From positions 1 to 32,108 of the forward strand of contig JAHITU010000001.1 in the NCBI GenBank assembly GCA_018817595.1: 32,108 nt of DNA, written 5' to 3'. This document shows, in pieces, positions 22,593 through 31,572 of the stretch. How positions within the stretch are numbered: the first letter of the stretch is position 1; each line of letters opens with the position of its first letter. Source of the DNA: Patescibacteria group bacterium (GTDB taxonomy: Bacteria; Patescibacteriota; Minisyncoccia; Phycocordibacterales; UBA12079). The position numbers and the translations under genes were made by a program. The notes under the pieces are model-generated. The model was given only the letters and a program-made list of their open reading frames with translations, was not told where the DNA came from and searched no databases.

Positions 22593-23822
22593 ATGAAACC
22601 TATAATTACAATCAAAAACATTTCAAAGAAATATAACATCACTCATCAACAAGGAGGATATATTGCTATGCGTGATGTTTTGACCGAAATAGCTAAAAAA
22701 CCATTTTCTTTTTTAAAACACAAAGCTAAAAAAATTATTGGAAAAACAACCAATGAAGTTTTTTGGGCTCTAAAGGATATCGATTTTGAAGTTCATAAAG
22801 GAGAAGCTATCGGAATTATCGGACCAAATGGATCTGGAAAATCAACTCTTTTAAAAATTTTAACAGGAATTACCCCTCCAACAACAGGAGAAATTAGAAT
22901 GCATGGTAAAGTAGCGTCTCTTTTAGAGGTAGGAACAGGGTTTCATCCTGAATTAACTGGACGTGAAAATATTTTTCTAAATGGAGCAATCTTGGGGATG
23001 TCTAAAAAAGAAATCGCTGAAAAATTTGATGCTATTGTGGAATTTTCTGGCGTTAGTAAATTTATTGATACCCCTATCAAAAGATATTCTTCTGGAATGT
23101 TAGTACGTTTAGGTTTCTCTGTAGCAGCTCATATGGAACCAGATATTCTTTTAGTGGATGAAGTTTTAGCTGTAGGAGATGCGGATTTCCAAAAAAAATG
23201 TATTGGCAAGATGGACGAAGTAACTAAGGAAGAAGGACGGACTATTCTTTTTGTCAGTCATGATATGACATCAATCCAAAAGCTTTGTAAAAAATGTGTT
23301 TTATTAAGAGACGGAAAAATAGAAATGATAGGAGAAACAAGAGAAGTAATAAGTAAATATTTAGAAAATTCACAAAAACCAAAGGAAAATATTGGTTTAT
23401 CTTTAACAAAAAATGAAAAAATAACTATAGATTCTTTAAGAATAAAAAAACATTTAGAAAAAAATCTATATTATGATGATCCCTTAAACTTTGAACTATT
23501 AATTACAAATAATTGTCTTTTAGAAAATTTACAAATTGGTATACAAATTATAAATAGTGAATTAAATAAGATAATGACTGCTACAGTTAAAATACCAAAA
23601 ATAGAAAATGGTAAGAATAAATTATCTATAATTATTGAGAAACCCCATTTACCTCAAGGGAATTATTATATTAATCTTGGAATTACAAATATTTTTTACA
23701 AGGAAAGAATATTATATTTTATGATTTCAACAAAAGAAACAGATGATGAATTAATGCTAATAAAAAAAGATACCTTAGGGGTGTATCCACCAACAAGTTA
23801 TATATTAAATAAAATAAAATAA
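22593..23822 (+). CDS. ABC polysaccharide exporter, ATPase with Wzt-like C-terminal domain
   Basis: 409 residues. The nucleotide-binding domain has an N-terminal extension typical of Wzt/TagH, Walker A GPNGSGKST (77-85), signature YSSGM (165-169), Walker B ILLVDE (185-190) and the switch His223. From about residue 262 a separate domain follows that, in Wzt, binds the finished polymer and sets export specificity. At that junction the base composition changes sharply: a hand count gives 23 G+C of 60 at 23161-23220 and 9 of 60 at 23401-23460. Codons after it are full of AAA, AAT and ATA, like the transferase genes that follow. This fits exchange of the specificity domain together with the glycan genes. 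Confidence 0.92.
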   Translation: MKPIITIKNISKKYNITHQQGGYIAMRDVLTEIAKKPFSFLKHKAKKIIGKTTNEVFWALKDIDFEVHKGEAIGIIGPNGSGKSTLLKILTGITPPTTGEIRMHGKVASLLEVGTGFHPELTGRENIFLNGAILGMSKKEIAEKFDAIVEFSGVSKFIDTPIKRYSSGMLVRLGFSVAAHMEPDILLVDEVLAVGDADFQKKCIGKMDEVTKEEGRTILFVSHDMTSIQKLCKKCVLLRDGKIEMIGETREVISKYLENSQKPKENIGLSLTKNEKITIDSLRIKKHLEKNLYYDDPLNFELLITNNCLLENLQIGIQIINSELNKIMTATVKIPKIENGKNKLSIIIEKPHLPQGNYYINLGITNIFYKERILYFMISTKETDDELMLIKKDTLGVYPPTSYILNKIK

Positions 23823-23827
23823 CATTC

Positions 23828-24829
23828 ATGAAAAAGTTCATAATAATAACTACTATTAATAAAAAAACAGAGGCTATCATAAAGTTTTCCAAAAAACTAA
23901 AAGATTGGAATATTATTTTAGTAGGAGATAAAAAAAGCAAGAATATTAAAAATGAAAAAAATATATTATTTTTGTCTTTAAAAGATCAAAAAAATCTTGG
24001 ATTTGAAACTTTTAACAAATGTCCATATAATCATTACACAAGAAAAAATCTAGGATATCTGTATGCAATAAAAAATGGAGCTGATATTATCTATGATACT
24101 GACGATGATAATTTACCTTATAATAACTGGTCTTTTCCTGATTTCAAAATTAAAATTGATCTTTTTTCTAATAAAAAAAGTTTTATAAACATTTATAATT
24201 TATTTACAAAGGAAAAAATATGGCCAAGAGGTTATCCGATAAACAGAATTAAAGAAAAAAATAAATGGACACAAACAAGAAAAAACATAAAAATAGGAGT
24301 GTGGCAAGGATTAGCTGACATAGAACCTGATGTCGACTCTCTTTATAGATTAATAATTGGAAAAAAGATAAAATTTAAAAAACGGAATCCACTAGCTTTA
24401 GATAAAGAAACTTATTGTCCTTTCAATTCACAAAATACATTATGGAATAAAGAGTTTTTTTATTATTTATACCTTCCCTCTACTGTAAGCTTCAGATTTA
24501 CCGATATATTAAGAGGTTATATAACACAAAAATTGCTATGGCTCGAAAATTACTACTTAGGATTTACAAATGCTAGTGTTTACCAAAAAAGAAACGAGCA
24601 TGACTTAATGAAAGATTTTTATGATGAAATATCAGTTTTTGTTAATGTAGAAAATATTATTAAGTTGTTTTCAATTATAAAATTTAAAAACAAAAATAAC
24701 AAAGCAGAGAATATAAAAAAGATATATAATTGTTTATATCAAGAAGGCTTTGTTAAAAAAGAAGAAATTATAAGATTAAATGCATGGCTTTATGACATCA
24801 AAAAGATAGAGTCTGAATTCAAAAATTGA
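23828..24829 (+). CDS. STELLO/DUF288-type glycosyltransferase
   Basis: 333 residues. KKFIIITTINKKTEAIIKFSKKLKDWNIILVGDKKS opens as in the DUF288 (STELLO) family. CPYNHYTRKNLGYLYAIKNGADIIYDTDDDNLP (60-92) carries the sugar-nucleotide-binding Asp cluster. It probably adds a sugar in the polymer of this locus; donor and acceptor are unknown. It follows the ATPase gene by 5 bp and is similar to the downstream genes in its very A-rich codons. Confidence 0.8.
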   Translation: MKKFIIITTINKKTEAIIKFSKKLKDWNIILVGDKKSKNIKNEKNILFLSLKDQKNLGFETFNKCPYNHYTRKNLGYLYAIKNGADIIYDTDDDNLPYNNWSFPDFKIKIDLFSNKKSFINIYNLFTKEKIWPRGYPINRIKEKNKWTQTRKNIKIGVWQGLADIEPDVDSLYRLIIGKKIKFKKRNPLALDKETYCPFNSQNTLWNKEFFYYLYLPSTVSFRFTDILRGYITQKLLWLENYYLGFTNASVYQKRNEHDLMKDFYDEISVFVNVENIIKLFSIIKFKNKNNKAENIKKIYNCLYQEGFVKKEEIIRLNAWLYDIKKIESEFKN

Positions 24830-24836
24830 AAACTAT

Positions 24837-25514
24837 ATGAATATCCAAAAATTTAAAAATTTTATAAACGAACACAACTACCTTAGGATTTTAAAGGACT
24901 TTATTAAAAAGATTTTATTTTGGATCTCCTTACAAAAAAAAATAAACAAATTAAATAAAACAAATACTTACTTAAAACAATTTTATGGAAATAATCAAAA
25001 AGTAAAGTTAAATCTTGGGTGTTGTGATAAACAAGACCGTGGGTGGATAAATATCGATATCGATAAAAAATTTAATCCTGATATTTTAGATGATGTAACA
25101 GTTCTTTCGTGTTTTAAAGATAATTGTGCGGACGAAATAAAATCAGCACACCTTATTGAACATTTAACTTATGAAGATACATTAAAAGCATTTAAAAACT
25201 GGTTCAGAGTCCTCAAAAAAGGAGGAATTCTTTCAATAGAATGTCCAAATTTAGACAAGTGTATAGATATGATACGATCTGAGGAAGACTCAGAAAAAAT
25301 AAGGTTAGGATTTGTGGGTATATTTGGTGACCCTTGGGCAATAAAAAAATATGGGATACTTCATTCCCATAAACATGGATGGAACCCTAAAACACTCAGA
25401 GTAGAACTCAAAAATATTGGTTTTGTAGATATAAAAGAAGTGAAAATCGAAGAAACTTATAGATATTGTAACCAAAAATATGAAAGGGATATGAGAATAT
25501 TAGCAAAAAAATAA
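24837..25514 (+). CDS. SAM-dependent methyltransferase
   Basis: 225 residues. KLNLGCCDKQDRGWINIDID (57-76) is a short form of motif I with the acidic end of strand 2 (D74 and D76). SAHLIEHLTYEDTLKAFKNWFRVLKKGGILSIECPN (104-139) is the Methyltransf_11 motif set. The first 50 residues are an extra basic helical region. It may methylate a sugar or lipid in this locus, for instance to cap or mark the chain; this is inference from context. Confidence 0.8.
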   Translation: MNIQKFKNFINEHNYLRILKDFIKKILFWISLQKKINKLNKTNTYLKQFYGNNQKVKLNLGCCDKQDRGWINIDIDKKFNPDILDDVTVLSCFKDNCADEIKSAHLIEHLTYEDTLKAFKNWFRVLKKGGILSIECPNLDKCIDMIRSEEDSEKIRLGFVGIFGDPWAIKKYGILHSHKHGWNPKTLRVELKNIGFVDIKEVKIEETYRYCNQKYERDMRILAKK

Positions 25515-25524
25515 AAAATATAAC

Positions 25525-26400
25525 ATGCAAAAAACAAAATTTTTAACAATTTACCCATCTTTTGAAAATCTTGAGGTTGTTAAGAAAACACTTCCTAGTG
25601 TAATAGAAGAAACAAAAAAAAATGATGCTAAATTAATTGTTCATGACTCAAGTATAAAAAATAAAGAGGAAAAGTGGAACTGGTTACAAGAATTAAATAA
25701 AAACAACGATTTTTTCTTAATTCTCAGTAATAATATATCTATGGCACATGCTCGCAACATGTGTCTTCAGCTAGGACAAGAATTATATGCTCCTGAATAT
25801 ATTTGCATGATAGAAGATGATCATGGTTTTAAAGAAGGATTAATACAAAATATAACAAAAGCTATGCAAAAGTATTATGGTGAAATATCACCGAATGGTC
25901 TTAGATACGGTTTATTTTCAGCATGTACTAAACACTTACATGCAAAAAAACTTTTAAAATTAAAAGATGGAAATTCTTACCCAGATAAAAAATCAATCCC
26001 GATAGGGATAGGAGGATCTAATAGCTGTTTCCGATGTGCACCAACTTCACACTGGAATAATGTTCTCAAAGGTTATGATACTGACGAATACTTAATTTCA
26101 ACTTTTCAAACAAAAAACTTAAACTTTAGAAATTACAACAAAGGTTTTACAACTATGTTTATCCAAGAAGGTAAATACACTTATGATATAGAAGCCATTG
26201 GAAGAGGAATGACAACAAATGAATCACTTAAGCTTTGGGATGAAACATACACAGCAAGTGATCATAGAAGTATATTCTTACATAAAGATATTTCAACAAA
26301 ACAATTTAAAAAAATAACAAATAACATAAAGGAAAATATATCATTAGTACAAAAAATTTTTAAAAAAATCACAAAAAATGAAGAAAAAATTAAAAAATAG
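25525..26400 (+). CDS. Glycosyltransferase, GT-A fold, unassigned family
   Basis: 291 residues. The N-terminus TKFLTIYPSFENLEVVKKTLPSVIEETKKNDAKLIVHDSS and then NNISMAHARNMCLQLGQELYAPEYICMIEDDHGFKEGLI (72-110) match GT2-like layout, with the EDD as metal-binding DxD equivalent. The C-terminal part includes a GIGGSNSCFRC segment (156-167). The exact family is not clear. It overlaps the next gene's start by 23 bp if the upstream ATG is used. Confidence 0.7.
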   Translation: MQKTKFLTIYPSFENLEVVKKTLPSVIEETKKNDAKLIVHDSSIKNKEEKWNWLQELNKNNDFFLILSNNISMAHARNMCLQLGQELYAPEYICMIEDDHGFKEGLIQNITKAMQKYYGEISPNGLRYGLFSACTKHLHAKKLLKLKDGNSYPDKKSIPIGIGGSNSCFRCAPTSHWNNVLKGYDTDEYLISTFQTKNLNFRNYNKGFTTMFIQEGKYTYDIEAIGRGMTTNESLKLWDETYTASDHRSIFLHKDISTKQFKKITNNIKENISLVQKIFKKITKNEEKIKK

Positions 26401-27316
26401 AATAAAAATGAATAACCCTTTTTTATGGAACCTTTCAAAAAAGGTTTATCAGAGTATTCAAAAAAATGAATTTACAAAAATGATAAAAAAACACCTTGAT
26501 AATTCAAAGTTATATTTACAATTGAATGATAAAATACATTTCAAAAATGAATCAATAGTACTTATTACTCTAGATTCTTTAAGATATGATGTAACACAAA
26601 TAGCTGAAACACCAAATTTTAATAATATTTTTAAAAAATATAAGAGTTCTGGTTGGCATAAAGTTGGGTCACACGGGACCTATACATTACCATCTCATAT
26701 ATCTATGTTTCATGCTGGTTTAATGCCTTGTGATAATAATGAAAATACACCAGCACCATTTAATAGAAATAAAGAAAAAATCTTTAAAGCACAGTTAGCT
26801 TGGGAAAGAACAACTGGGGCAAAATTTCCAACACCCGCTGCAAAAAATATTATAAAAGGTTTCGAAAAACTTGGTTTTAGAACTATTGGAATCGGTGGTG
26901 TTCATTGGTTTAATAATAAATTCCCAACCTCTAATATATGGTATAAAAAGTATTTTAAAGAATTTTATTGGAAAGAAAAATTCTCAGAGAATAATCCAAA
27001 TTCATTAACACACCAAATAGAATTAATTGAAAAATTAAAAATAAACCAGGAGAAGAAACCAGTATTTTTATTTCTTAATATATCTTCCACTCATAAACCT
27101 TATATGGGATTTGAAAAATCAATTTTAGGACAAAAAAAAGCCTTAGAGGAAGTTGATAAATTATTACCTAAATTATTACTGAATTTACCAAAAAGATACC
27201 ACTTAATGGTATTATCTGATCATGGTGAATGTTTTGGTGAAGATAATTTGTGGGGGCATGGCTTTTATCACCCTAAGATAATGGAAGTTCCTTTTGCTTG
27301 TGTAGATATAATTTAA
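26378..27316 (+). CDS. Sulfatase/alkaline-phosphatase-superfamily enzyme
   Basis: 312 residues from the first ATG; Met11 (26408) is equally possible and would avoid overlapping the previous gene. Motifs: LITLDSLRYD (62-71, metal Asp66), HGTYTLPSHISM (99-110), where Thr103 takes the place of the Cys/Ser that sulfatases convert to formylglycine, and VLSDHGECFGEDNLWGHGFYHP (278-299) with metal Asp281 and His282 and a further His294. A Thr nucleophile fits the phosphotransferase or LtaS side of the superfamily better than a true sulfatase. It has no signal peptide or membrane segment, so it may act inside the cell on glycan precursors; a role in phosphate or phosphoglycerol transfer is speculative. 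Confidence 0.75.
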   Translation: MKKKLKNRIKMNNPFLWNLSKKVYQSIQKNEFTKMIKKHLDNSKLYLQLNDKIHFKNESIVLITLDSLRYDVTQIAETPNFNNIFKKYKSSGWHKVGSHGTYTLPSHISMFHAGLMPCDNNENTPAPFNRNKEKIFKAQLAWERTTGAKFPTPAAKNIIKGFEKLGFRTIGIGGVHWFNNKFPTSNIWYKKYFKEFYWKEKFSENNPNSLTHQIELIEKLKINQEKKPVFLFLNISSTHKPYMGFEKSILGQKKALEEVDKLLPKLLLNLPKRYHLMVLSDHGECFGEDNLWGHGFYHPKIMEVPFACVDII

Positions 27317-27322
27317 AAAGTT

Positions 27323-28057
27323 ATGATCAAAAATCTTAAAAGAAATATTTATAATAATTTATATAAAATAAAATTATTTTATATTTTTAAAAATGATTAT
27401 TTAAAATTTGAAAAGCTATCTGCAAAAAAAAATAGATTTATCTTGTCTTGGAGAAATAAATACCCCTGCCTAAGTGATAATACAGAAAAAACAAAATTTG
27501 ATGCTCATTATATATACCACCCTGCTTGGGCATCCAGGATTTTATCAAAAACAAAGCCTACAAAGCATATAGATATTTCATCAACCTTACATTTTTGTTC
27601 AATGCTCTCAGCTTTTATTCCAACAGAATTTTATGATTTCCGACCAGCTCAACTAAATCTATCTAATTTAAAATCAAAAAAGGCAGATCTTTCTTCACTT
27701 CAATTCCATGACAATAGTATTGAATCATTATCTTGCATGCATACTATTGAGCACATCGGTCTCGGTCGCTATGGTGACTCTCTAGATCCTGATGGAGATT
27801 TAAAGGCAATAAAAGAATTAAAAAGGGTTTTAGCAAAAAATGGGAATCTATTATTTGTTGTTCCTATAGGAAAACCAAAAATTATGTTTAATGCCCACAG
27901 AATATATTCATATGATCAAATTATGGGATATTTTAATGATTTTCAATTAAATGATTTTTCCTTAGTAACAGATAAAGGTATTTTTTTAAGTAGTTCAAAT
28001 AAAAAAACAGCAGATGAACAAAAATATGGTTGTGGATGTTTTTGGTTTAAAAAATAA
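27323..28057 (+). CDS. DUF268-family methyltransferase-like protein
   Basis: 244 residues. CMHTIEHIGLGRYGDSLDPDGDLKAIKELKRVLAKNGNLLFVVPIG (132-177) with FNAHRIYSYDQ (182-192) is the clear DUF268 signature, a branch of the Rossmann methyltransferases. Asp-containing strand KKADLSSLQF precedes it. Substrate unknown; being in the locus, a modified sugar is the likely target. It ends one base before the next start codon. Confidence 0.78.
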   Translation: MIKNLKRNIYNNLYKIKLFYIFKNDYLKFEKLSAKKNRFILSWRNKYPCLSDNTEKTKFDAHYIYHPAWASRILSKTKPTKHIDISSTLHFCSMLSAFIPTEFYDFRPAQLNLSNLKSKKADLSSLQFHDNSIESLSCMHTIEHIGLGRYGDSLDPDGDLKAIKELKRVLAKNGNLLFVVPIGKPKIMFNAHRIYSYDQIMGYFNDFQLNDFSLVTDKGIFLSSSNKKTADEQKYGCGCFWFKK

Positions 28058-28058
28058 T

Positions 28059-28928
28059 ATGATTATAACAAAACTAACAGGGGGTCTAGGAAATCAAATG
28101 TTTCAATATGCTATTGGACGTTCTTTAGCAGAAAAAAACAACACTGAATTGAAACTTGATGTTTCATGGTTTAATAGCCAGAAAGGAACGCCACGTAAAT
28201 ATGGTTTAACCTTTTTTAAAATATTAGAAAACATTGCAACTGATAAGGAAATTAAAAAACTAGAATTATATAAAAAAAGAAGCGGAATAAAGTACTTTTT
28301 TAATAATTTATTTTTTGCGAATAATTCAATTTATATCACAGAAAATTCAAATATTTTTAACAAAAATATATTGAAAAATAAAAATAAAGACATTTATTTA
28401 AATGGCTATTGGCAAAACGAAAAATATTTTAATGATATACGAAAAATAATTTTAAAAGAATTTACTTTAAAAGATGAGTCATCTTTGCATAACAAAAAAA
28501 TAAAAAAACTCATTGAGGATACTAATTCAGTTTCCATTCATATTCGCAGAGGTGATTATATTGAGGACAAAAAAACGAATATAGTCCACGGTACCTGTTC
28601 TTTAGATTACTACCAAGATGCTATTAAAAAGATTTCAAAATATGATGATAATTTAAATATCTTTGTTTTTTCTGATGAGATTAAGTGGGTAAAAAATAAT
28701 TTAAAAACTATCCTCCCTATTATTTTTGTTGAAGGAAATAAAGATTACGAGGATATAATTTTAATGAGTTTATGCAAACATAATATTATCGCCAATAGCT
28801 CTTTTAGTTGGTGGGGAGCTTGGTTAAACCAAAATCCTAATAAAATGATCGTTGCTCCTAAAAAATGGTTTAATGATTTAGAAAAAAATAAAAATAATTC
28901 TATACCAAAAACATGGATAAAATTATAA
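28059..28928 (+). CDS. GT11-family fucosyltransferase-like protein (alpha-1,2-fucosyltransferase type)
   Basis: 289 residues from ATG 28059, which follows the previous stop (28055-28057) almost directly; the upstream frame extension reads through the end of the previous gene and was rejected. Hallmarks: KLTGGLGNQMFQYAIGRSLA (5-24), SIHIRRGDYIEDKK (about 161-174) with the GDP-fucose-binding HxRRGDY, and IANSSFSWWGAWL near the end. Family members transfer fucose from GDP-fucose to a galactose O-2. Whether fucose is available here is not known, as no gmd or wcaG is in the window. Confidence 0.88.
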   Translation: MIITKLTGGLGNQMFQYAIGRSLAEKNNTELKLDVSWFNSQKGTPRKYGLTFFKILENIATDKEIKKLELYKKRSGIKYFFNNLFFANNSIYITENSNIFNKNILKNKNKDIYLNGYWQNEKYFNDIRKIILKEFTLKDESSLHNKKIKKLIEDTNSVSIHIRRGDYIEDKKTNIVHGTCSLDYYQDAIKKISKYDDNLNIFVFSDEIKWVKNNLKTILPIIFVEGNKDYEDIILMSLCKHNIIANSSFSWWGAWLNQNPNKMIVAPKKWFNDLEKNKNNSIPKTWIKL

Positions 28929-29950
28929 AAGAAAATCCAAAAATAACAGTCCTGATGCCTGTTTTTAATGGTGAAAAATACTTAAAAGAAGCTATTGAAA
29001 GTGTTCTTAACCAAACCTTCACTAATTTTGAGTTTCTAATTATTAATGATGGTTCAACCGATTCAACTGAAAAAATAATCAAATCTTATTCTGATTCTAG
29101 AATTAAATTAATAAATAATAAAAAAAATATTGGGGTTATTAGATCATTGAATAAAGGTCTGAGTTTATCTAAAGGAGAGTATATAGCAAGAATGGATGCT
29201 GATGATATCAGTTTACCAAAAAGACTAGAAATTCAAGTTGAATTTATGGATAAAAACCCACAAATTGGGATTGCTGGGGCTTGGGCAAAAATAATAGGAG
29301 AGAAAAAGATAAGGTGTTCTAAACCTATAGTAAATCAAGAAAAAATTAAAATTGCTTTATTATTTAAATGTCCAATGATTCACCCCTCAGTAATTATTCG
29401 AAAAAACTTCCTAGTTAAGAACAATTTAAATTATAATATCAAATATAAACATGCAGAGGATTATGACTTATGGACTAGAGCAATTAAATATTTTCCAATT
29501 ACTAATATCAAAAAAACTTTAATTCAATACAGAATTCATGATTCAAATATCAGTAAAACTCAATCTAACAATCAAAATGAAACAGCTACTCAAATTAGAG
29601 TTAGACAATTAAAAGAAAATCTTAAAATTAACCCTACAGATGAAGATATAACAATTCATGAAAATATTTATAAACCAGAAAGTCATGAAATCAAAGATTT
29701 TCTAGAAAATGAAGAGAATTGGTTTAATTTACTTAAAAACCAAAACAAAATAACAAATTTCTACAAAGAACCAGAATTCTCACAAGTATTATCACAAAGA
29801 TGGTTACAAATATGTAGTGTCAATTCAAATAACGATTGGAAAATTTGGAAAAGATTCTGGAGGTCGTCTTTAAGAAAAAAACTAGATATTAAAGAGTGGA
29901 AAAACTGTGAGCTTTTAATTAGATTTTTTATTAAATGTACTTTCAAGTAA
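28913..29950 (+). CDS. GT2-family glycosyltransferase
   Basis: 345 residues. ITVLMPVFNGEKYLKEAIESVLNQTFTNFEFLIINDGSTDST (9-50) and KGEYIARMDADDISLPKRLEIQ (84-105) are the GT2 signatures, with MDADD as the metal-binding motif. HAEDYDLWTRA (about 179-189) is the probable catalytic region. It overlaps the fucosyltransferase gene by 16 bp and tails into the convergent gene by 36 bp. Substrate unknown. Confidence 0.9.
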   Translation: MDKIIKENPKITVLMPVFNGEKYLKEAIESVLNQTFTNFEFLIINDGSTDSTEKIIKSYSDSRIKLINNKKNIGVIRSLNKGLSLSKGEYIARMDADDISLPKRLEIQVEFMDKNPQIGIAGAWAKIIGEKKIRCSKPIVNQEKIKIALLFKCPMIHPSVIIRKNFLVKNNLNYNIKYKHAEDYDLWTRAIKYFPITNIKKTLIQYRIHDSNISKTQSNNQNETATQIRVRQLKENLKINPTDEDITIHENIYKPESHEIKDFLENEENWFNLLKNQNKITNFYKEPEFSQVLSQRWLQICSVNSNNDWKIWKRFWRSSLRKKLDIKEWKNCELLIRFFIKCTFK

Positions 29951-30838
29951 AGACAGATATAGATTTTTCAAAATTTGTTTAGGGAATCTAATGTCTTTTT
30001 TATTTAACTTCCAACCTCTAAAAAGCAATTTGTTTGATTTTTTAAAATTTTTATCCTCTTGATTTAATAAAGCTAAAATAAAAATATGTTTTTCTAAAAT
30101 TTTTGGTCTTATAATTAAATCTGTTATATGTTTATTTAATAATAATTCTCTTCCAGAAATCCTAAATTTCATATTTCCACTTAAATGACTTTCTTTTTGA
30201 ACACAAGAATTAACTCTGACTAAGACCTTCTTCATGAAAAAACCGCAACTATTCTTTGATAATCTTATAAAAAAATCCTTGTCTTCAGCACAGGATAAAC
30301 TTTCATCAAAATTACCTATCTCTAGTGCCTTTTCTCTTTTGCAAAAAACTGTAGGGGTTATCATTGATAACTTTAAAGATAAAGCTTCTTCAAAAAAAGT
30401 TTTCAAACCTTCTTGAAAATTGTATTTATGTGTATAAATAAGTTTTCCATTTTTTTGAGAATAAATATCTGCCAAACAAAAAGTAAAATCAATTTGTTTA
30501 TCAAACTTTTTCATTATTTCATATTGTTTTTCAATCTTTTTTGGATAAAACTCATCATCGTCATCCAAGAATGTAATAAATTCCCCTCTGGCTCTATTAA
30601 TACCAATATTTCTTGAAGCAGAGGCTCCTGAGTTTTTTTTATTTTGTACATAAATAATTCTATTATCTGAAAATTGACTAATAATTTTATCTGCCCGATT
30701 TTCCAAACCATCATCAATAACTAATATTTCAAAATCTTGAAATGTTTGTTTAAGAACGCTTTTTATTGCCAGCTTTAATAACATTGGTCTATTATAAGTA
30801 GGAATTATAACACTGACTTGTGGAATTGAATTACTCAT
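29915..30838 (-). CDS. GT2-family glycosyltransferase (convergent)
   Basis: 307 residues. VSVIIPTYNRPMLLKLAIKSVLKQTFQDFEILVIDDG (9-45), NIGINRARGEFITFLDDDDEFYP (77-99) and CAEDKDFFIRLSK identify GT2. It is transcribed against the previous transferase, and the coding ends overlap by 36 bp without a terminator. It overlaps the upstream DUF616 gene by 4 bp (ATGA), so the minus-strand genes form their own operon coming from beyond the window. Confidence 0.9.
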   Translation of the reverse strand: MSNSIPQVSVIIPTYNRPMLLKLAIKSVLKQTFQDFEILVIDDGLENRADKIISQFSDNRIIYVQNKKNSGASASRNIGINRARGEFITFLDDDDEFYPKKIEKQYEIMKKFDKQIDFTFCLADIYSQKNGKLIYTHKYNFQEGLKTFFEEALSLKLSMITPTVFCKREKALEIGNFDESLSCAEDKDFFIRLSKNSCGFFMKKVLVRVNSCVQKESHLSGNMKFRISGRELLLNKHITDLIIRPKILEKHIFILALLNQEDKNFKKSNKLLFRGWKLNKKDIRFPKQILKNLYLSLLESTFNKKSN

Positions 30839-31572
30839 AATTTTAAATTTGACTTTATTTTATGTTTAGTATGTAAAAAATATTTATTACTTCTCACATT
30901 TCCTTTCATATAAACAAAATCTAAATTATCCTTCCAGGCTATATAATTAAAACTCAACTGATCACGACGACTACCTTCCTTGATCTCCTTCCACCAATCC
31001 TCCATTACCTTTATAATATTAAATTCATTATGTTTTCTTAAAATAACCATACCGGCAATTAGACCATTATTTTTAGGATATCCTTGTCTACGATATTTTT
31101 CCATTTGTTTAATTATTAAATCAGAATTATCTTTAAATTTACCTTTTTTATTAAGACTTAAAATAAACTCAGCTTCATCATAAATACAATTTCGACAATC
31201 TTTTACATCTTTTATCCAAAAAAGTTTTTTCCATCTTTTCATTTGTTGATTATGATCATAAATTGCTAGATTGTATTTTCCTAAATACTTGTTAATTAAT
31301 TCATTAACATCTCCTCTGATATAAACATTTCCATCAACATAAATACTTATTTCATAATCTAACAAAAATTTATGTGGTAAAATCTTATAAACTTTTGCAC
31401 TTCTTACAGGATCCTTAAATAAAGGTTCTTCTTTTCTTATCTTCCAAATATCTGAAACAAGATCTTGATCAGTAAAACATACAAAATCGCATCCTTCAGG
31501 AATAAATTTTGGTTCAATTAGATTATCTTTTCCACCAAAAATAGCTGTGTAAATTACAATTTTATTTTTCAT
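30835..31572 (-). CDS. DUF616 (TOD1/MUCI70-like) glycosyltransferase
   Basis: 245 residues from ATG 31572, preferred over the ATG 12 bp upstream because it begins directly with KNKIVIYTAIFGGKDNL, the usual start. CDFVCFTDQ, DPVRSAKVYKILPHKFL, YEISIYVDGNVYI (with DxN in place of DxD), YDEAEFI, and NNGLIAGMVILRKH with RRDQLSFNYIAWK are the family pattern. The gene start overlaps the methyltransferase end by 11 bp. It probably adds a sugar in the same locus. Confidence 0.82.
   Translation of the reverse strand: MKNKIVIYTAIFGGKDNLIEPKFIPEGCDFVCFTDQDLVSDIWKIRKEEPLFKDPVRSAKVYKILPHKFLLDYEISIYVDGNVYIRGDVNELINKYLGKYNLAIYDHNQQMKRWKKLFWIKDVKDCRNCIYDEAEFILSLNKKGKFKDNSDLIIKQMEKYRRQGYPKNNGLIAGMVILRKHNEFNIIKVMEDWWKEIKEGSRRDQLSFNYIAWKDNLDFVYMKGNVRSNKYFLHTKHKIKSNLKL

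Noticed and set aside
28014-28058. Longer N-terminus for the fucosyltransferase
   Set aside because: The extra 15 residues are the end of the previous gene in another frame. The family motif starts directly after the ATG at 28059.
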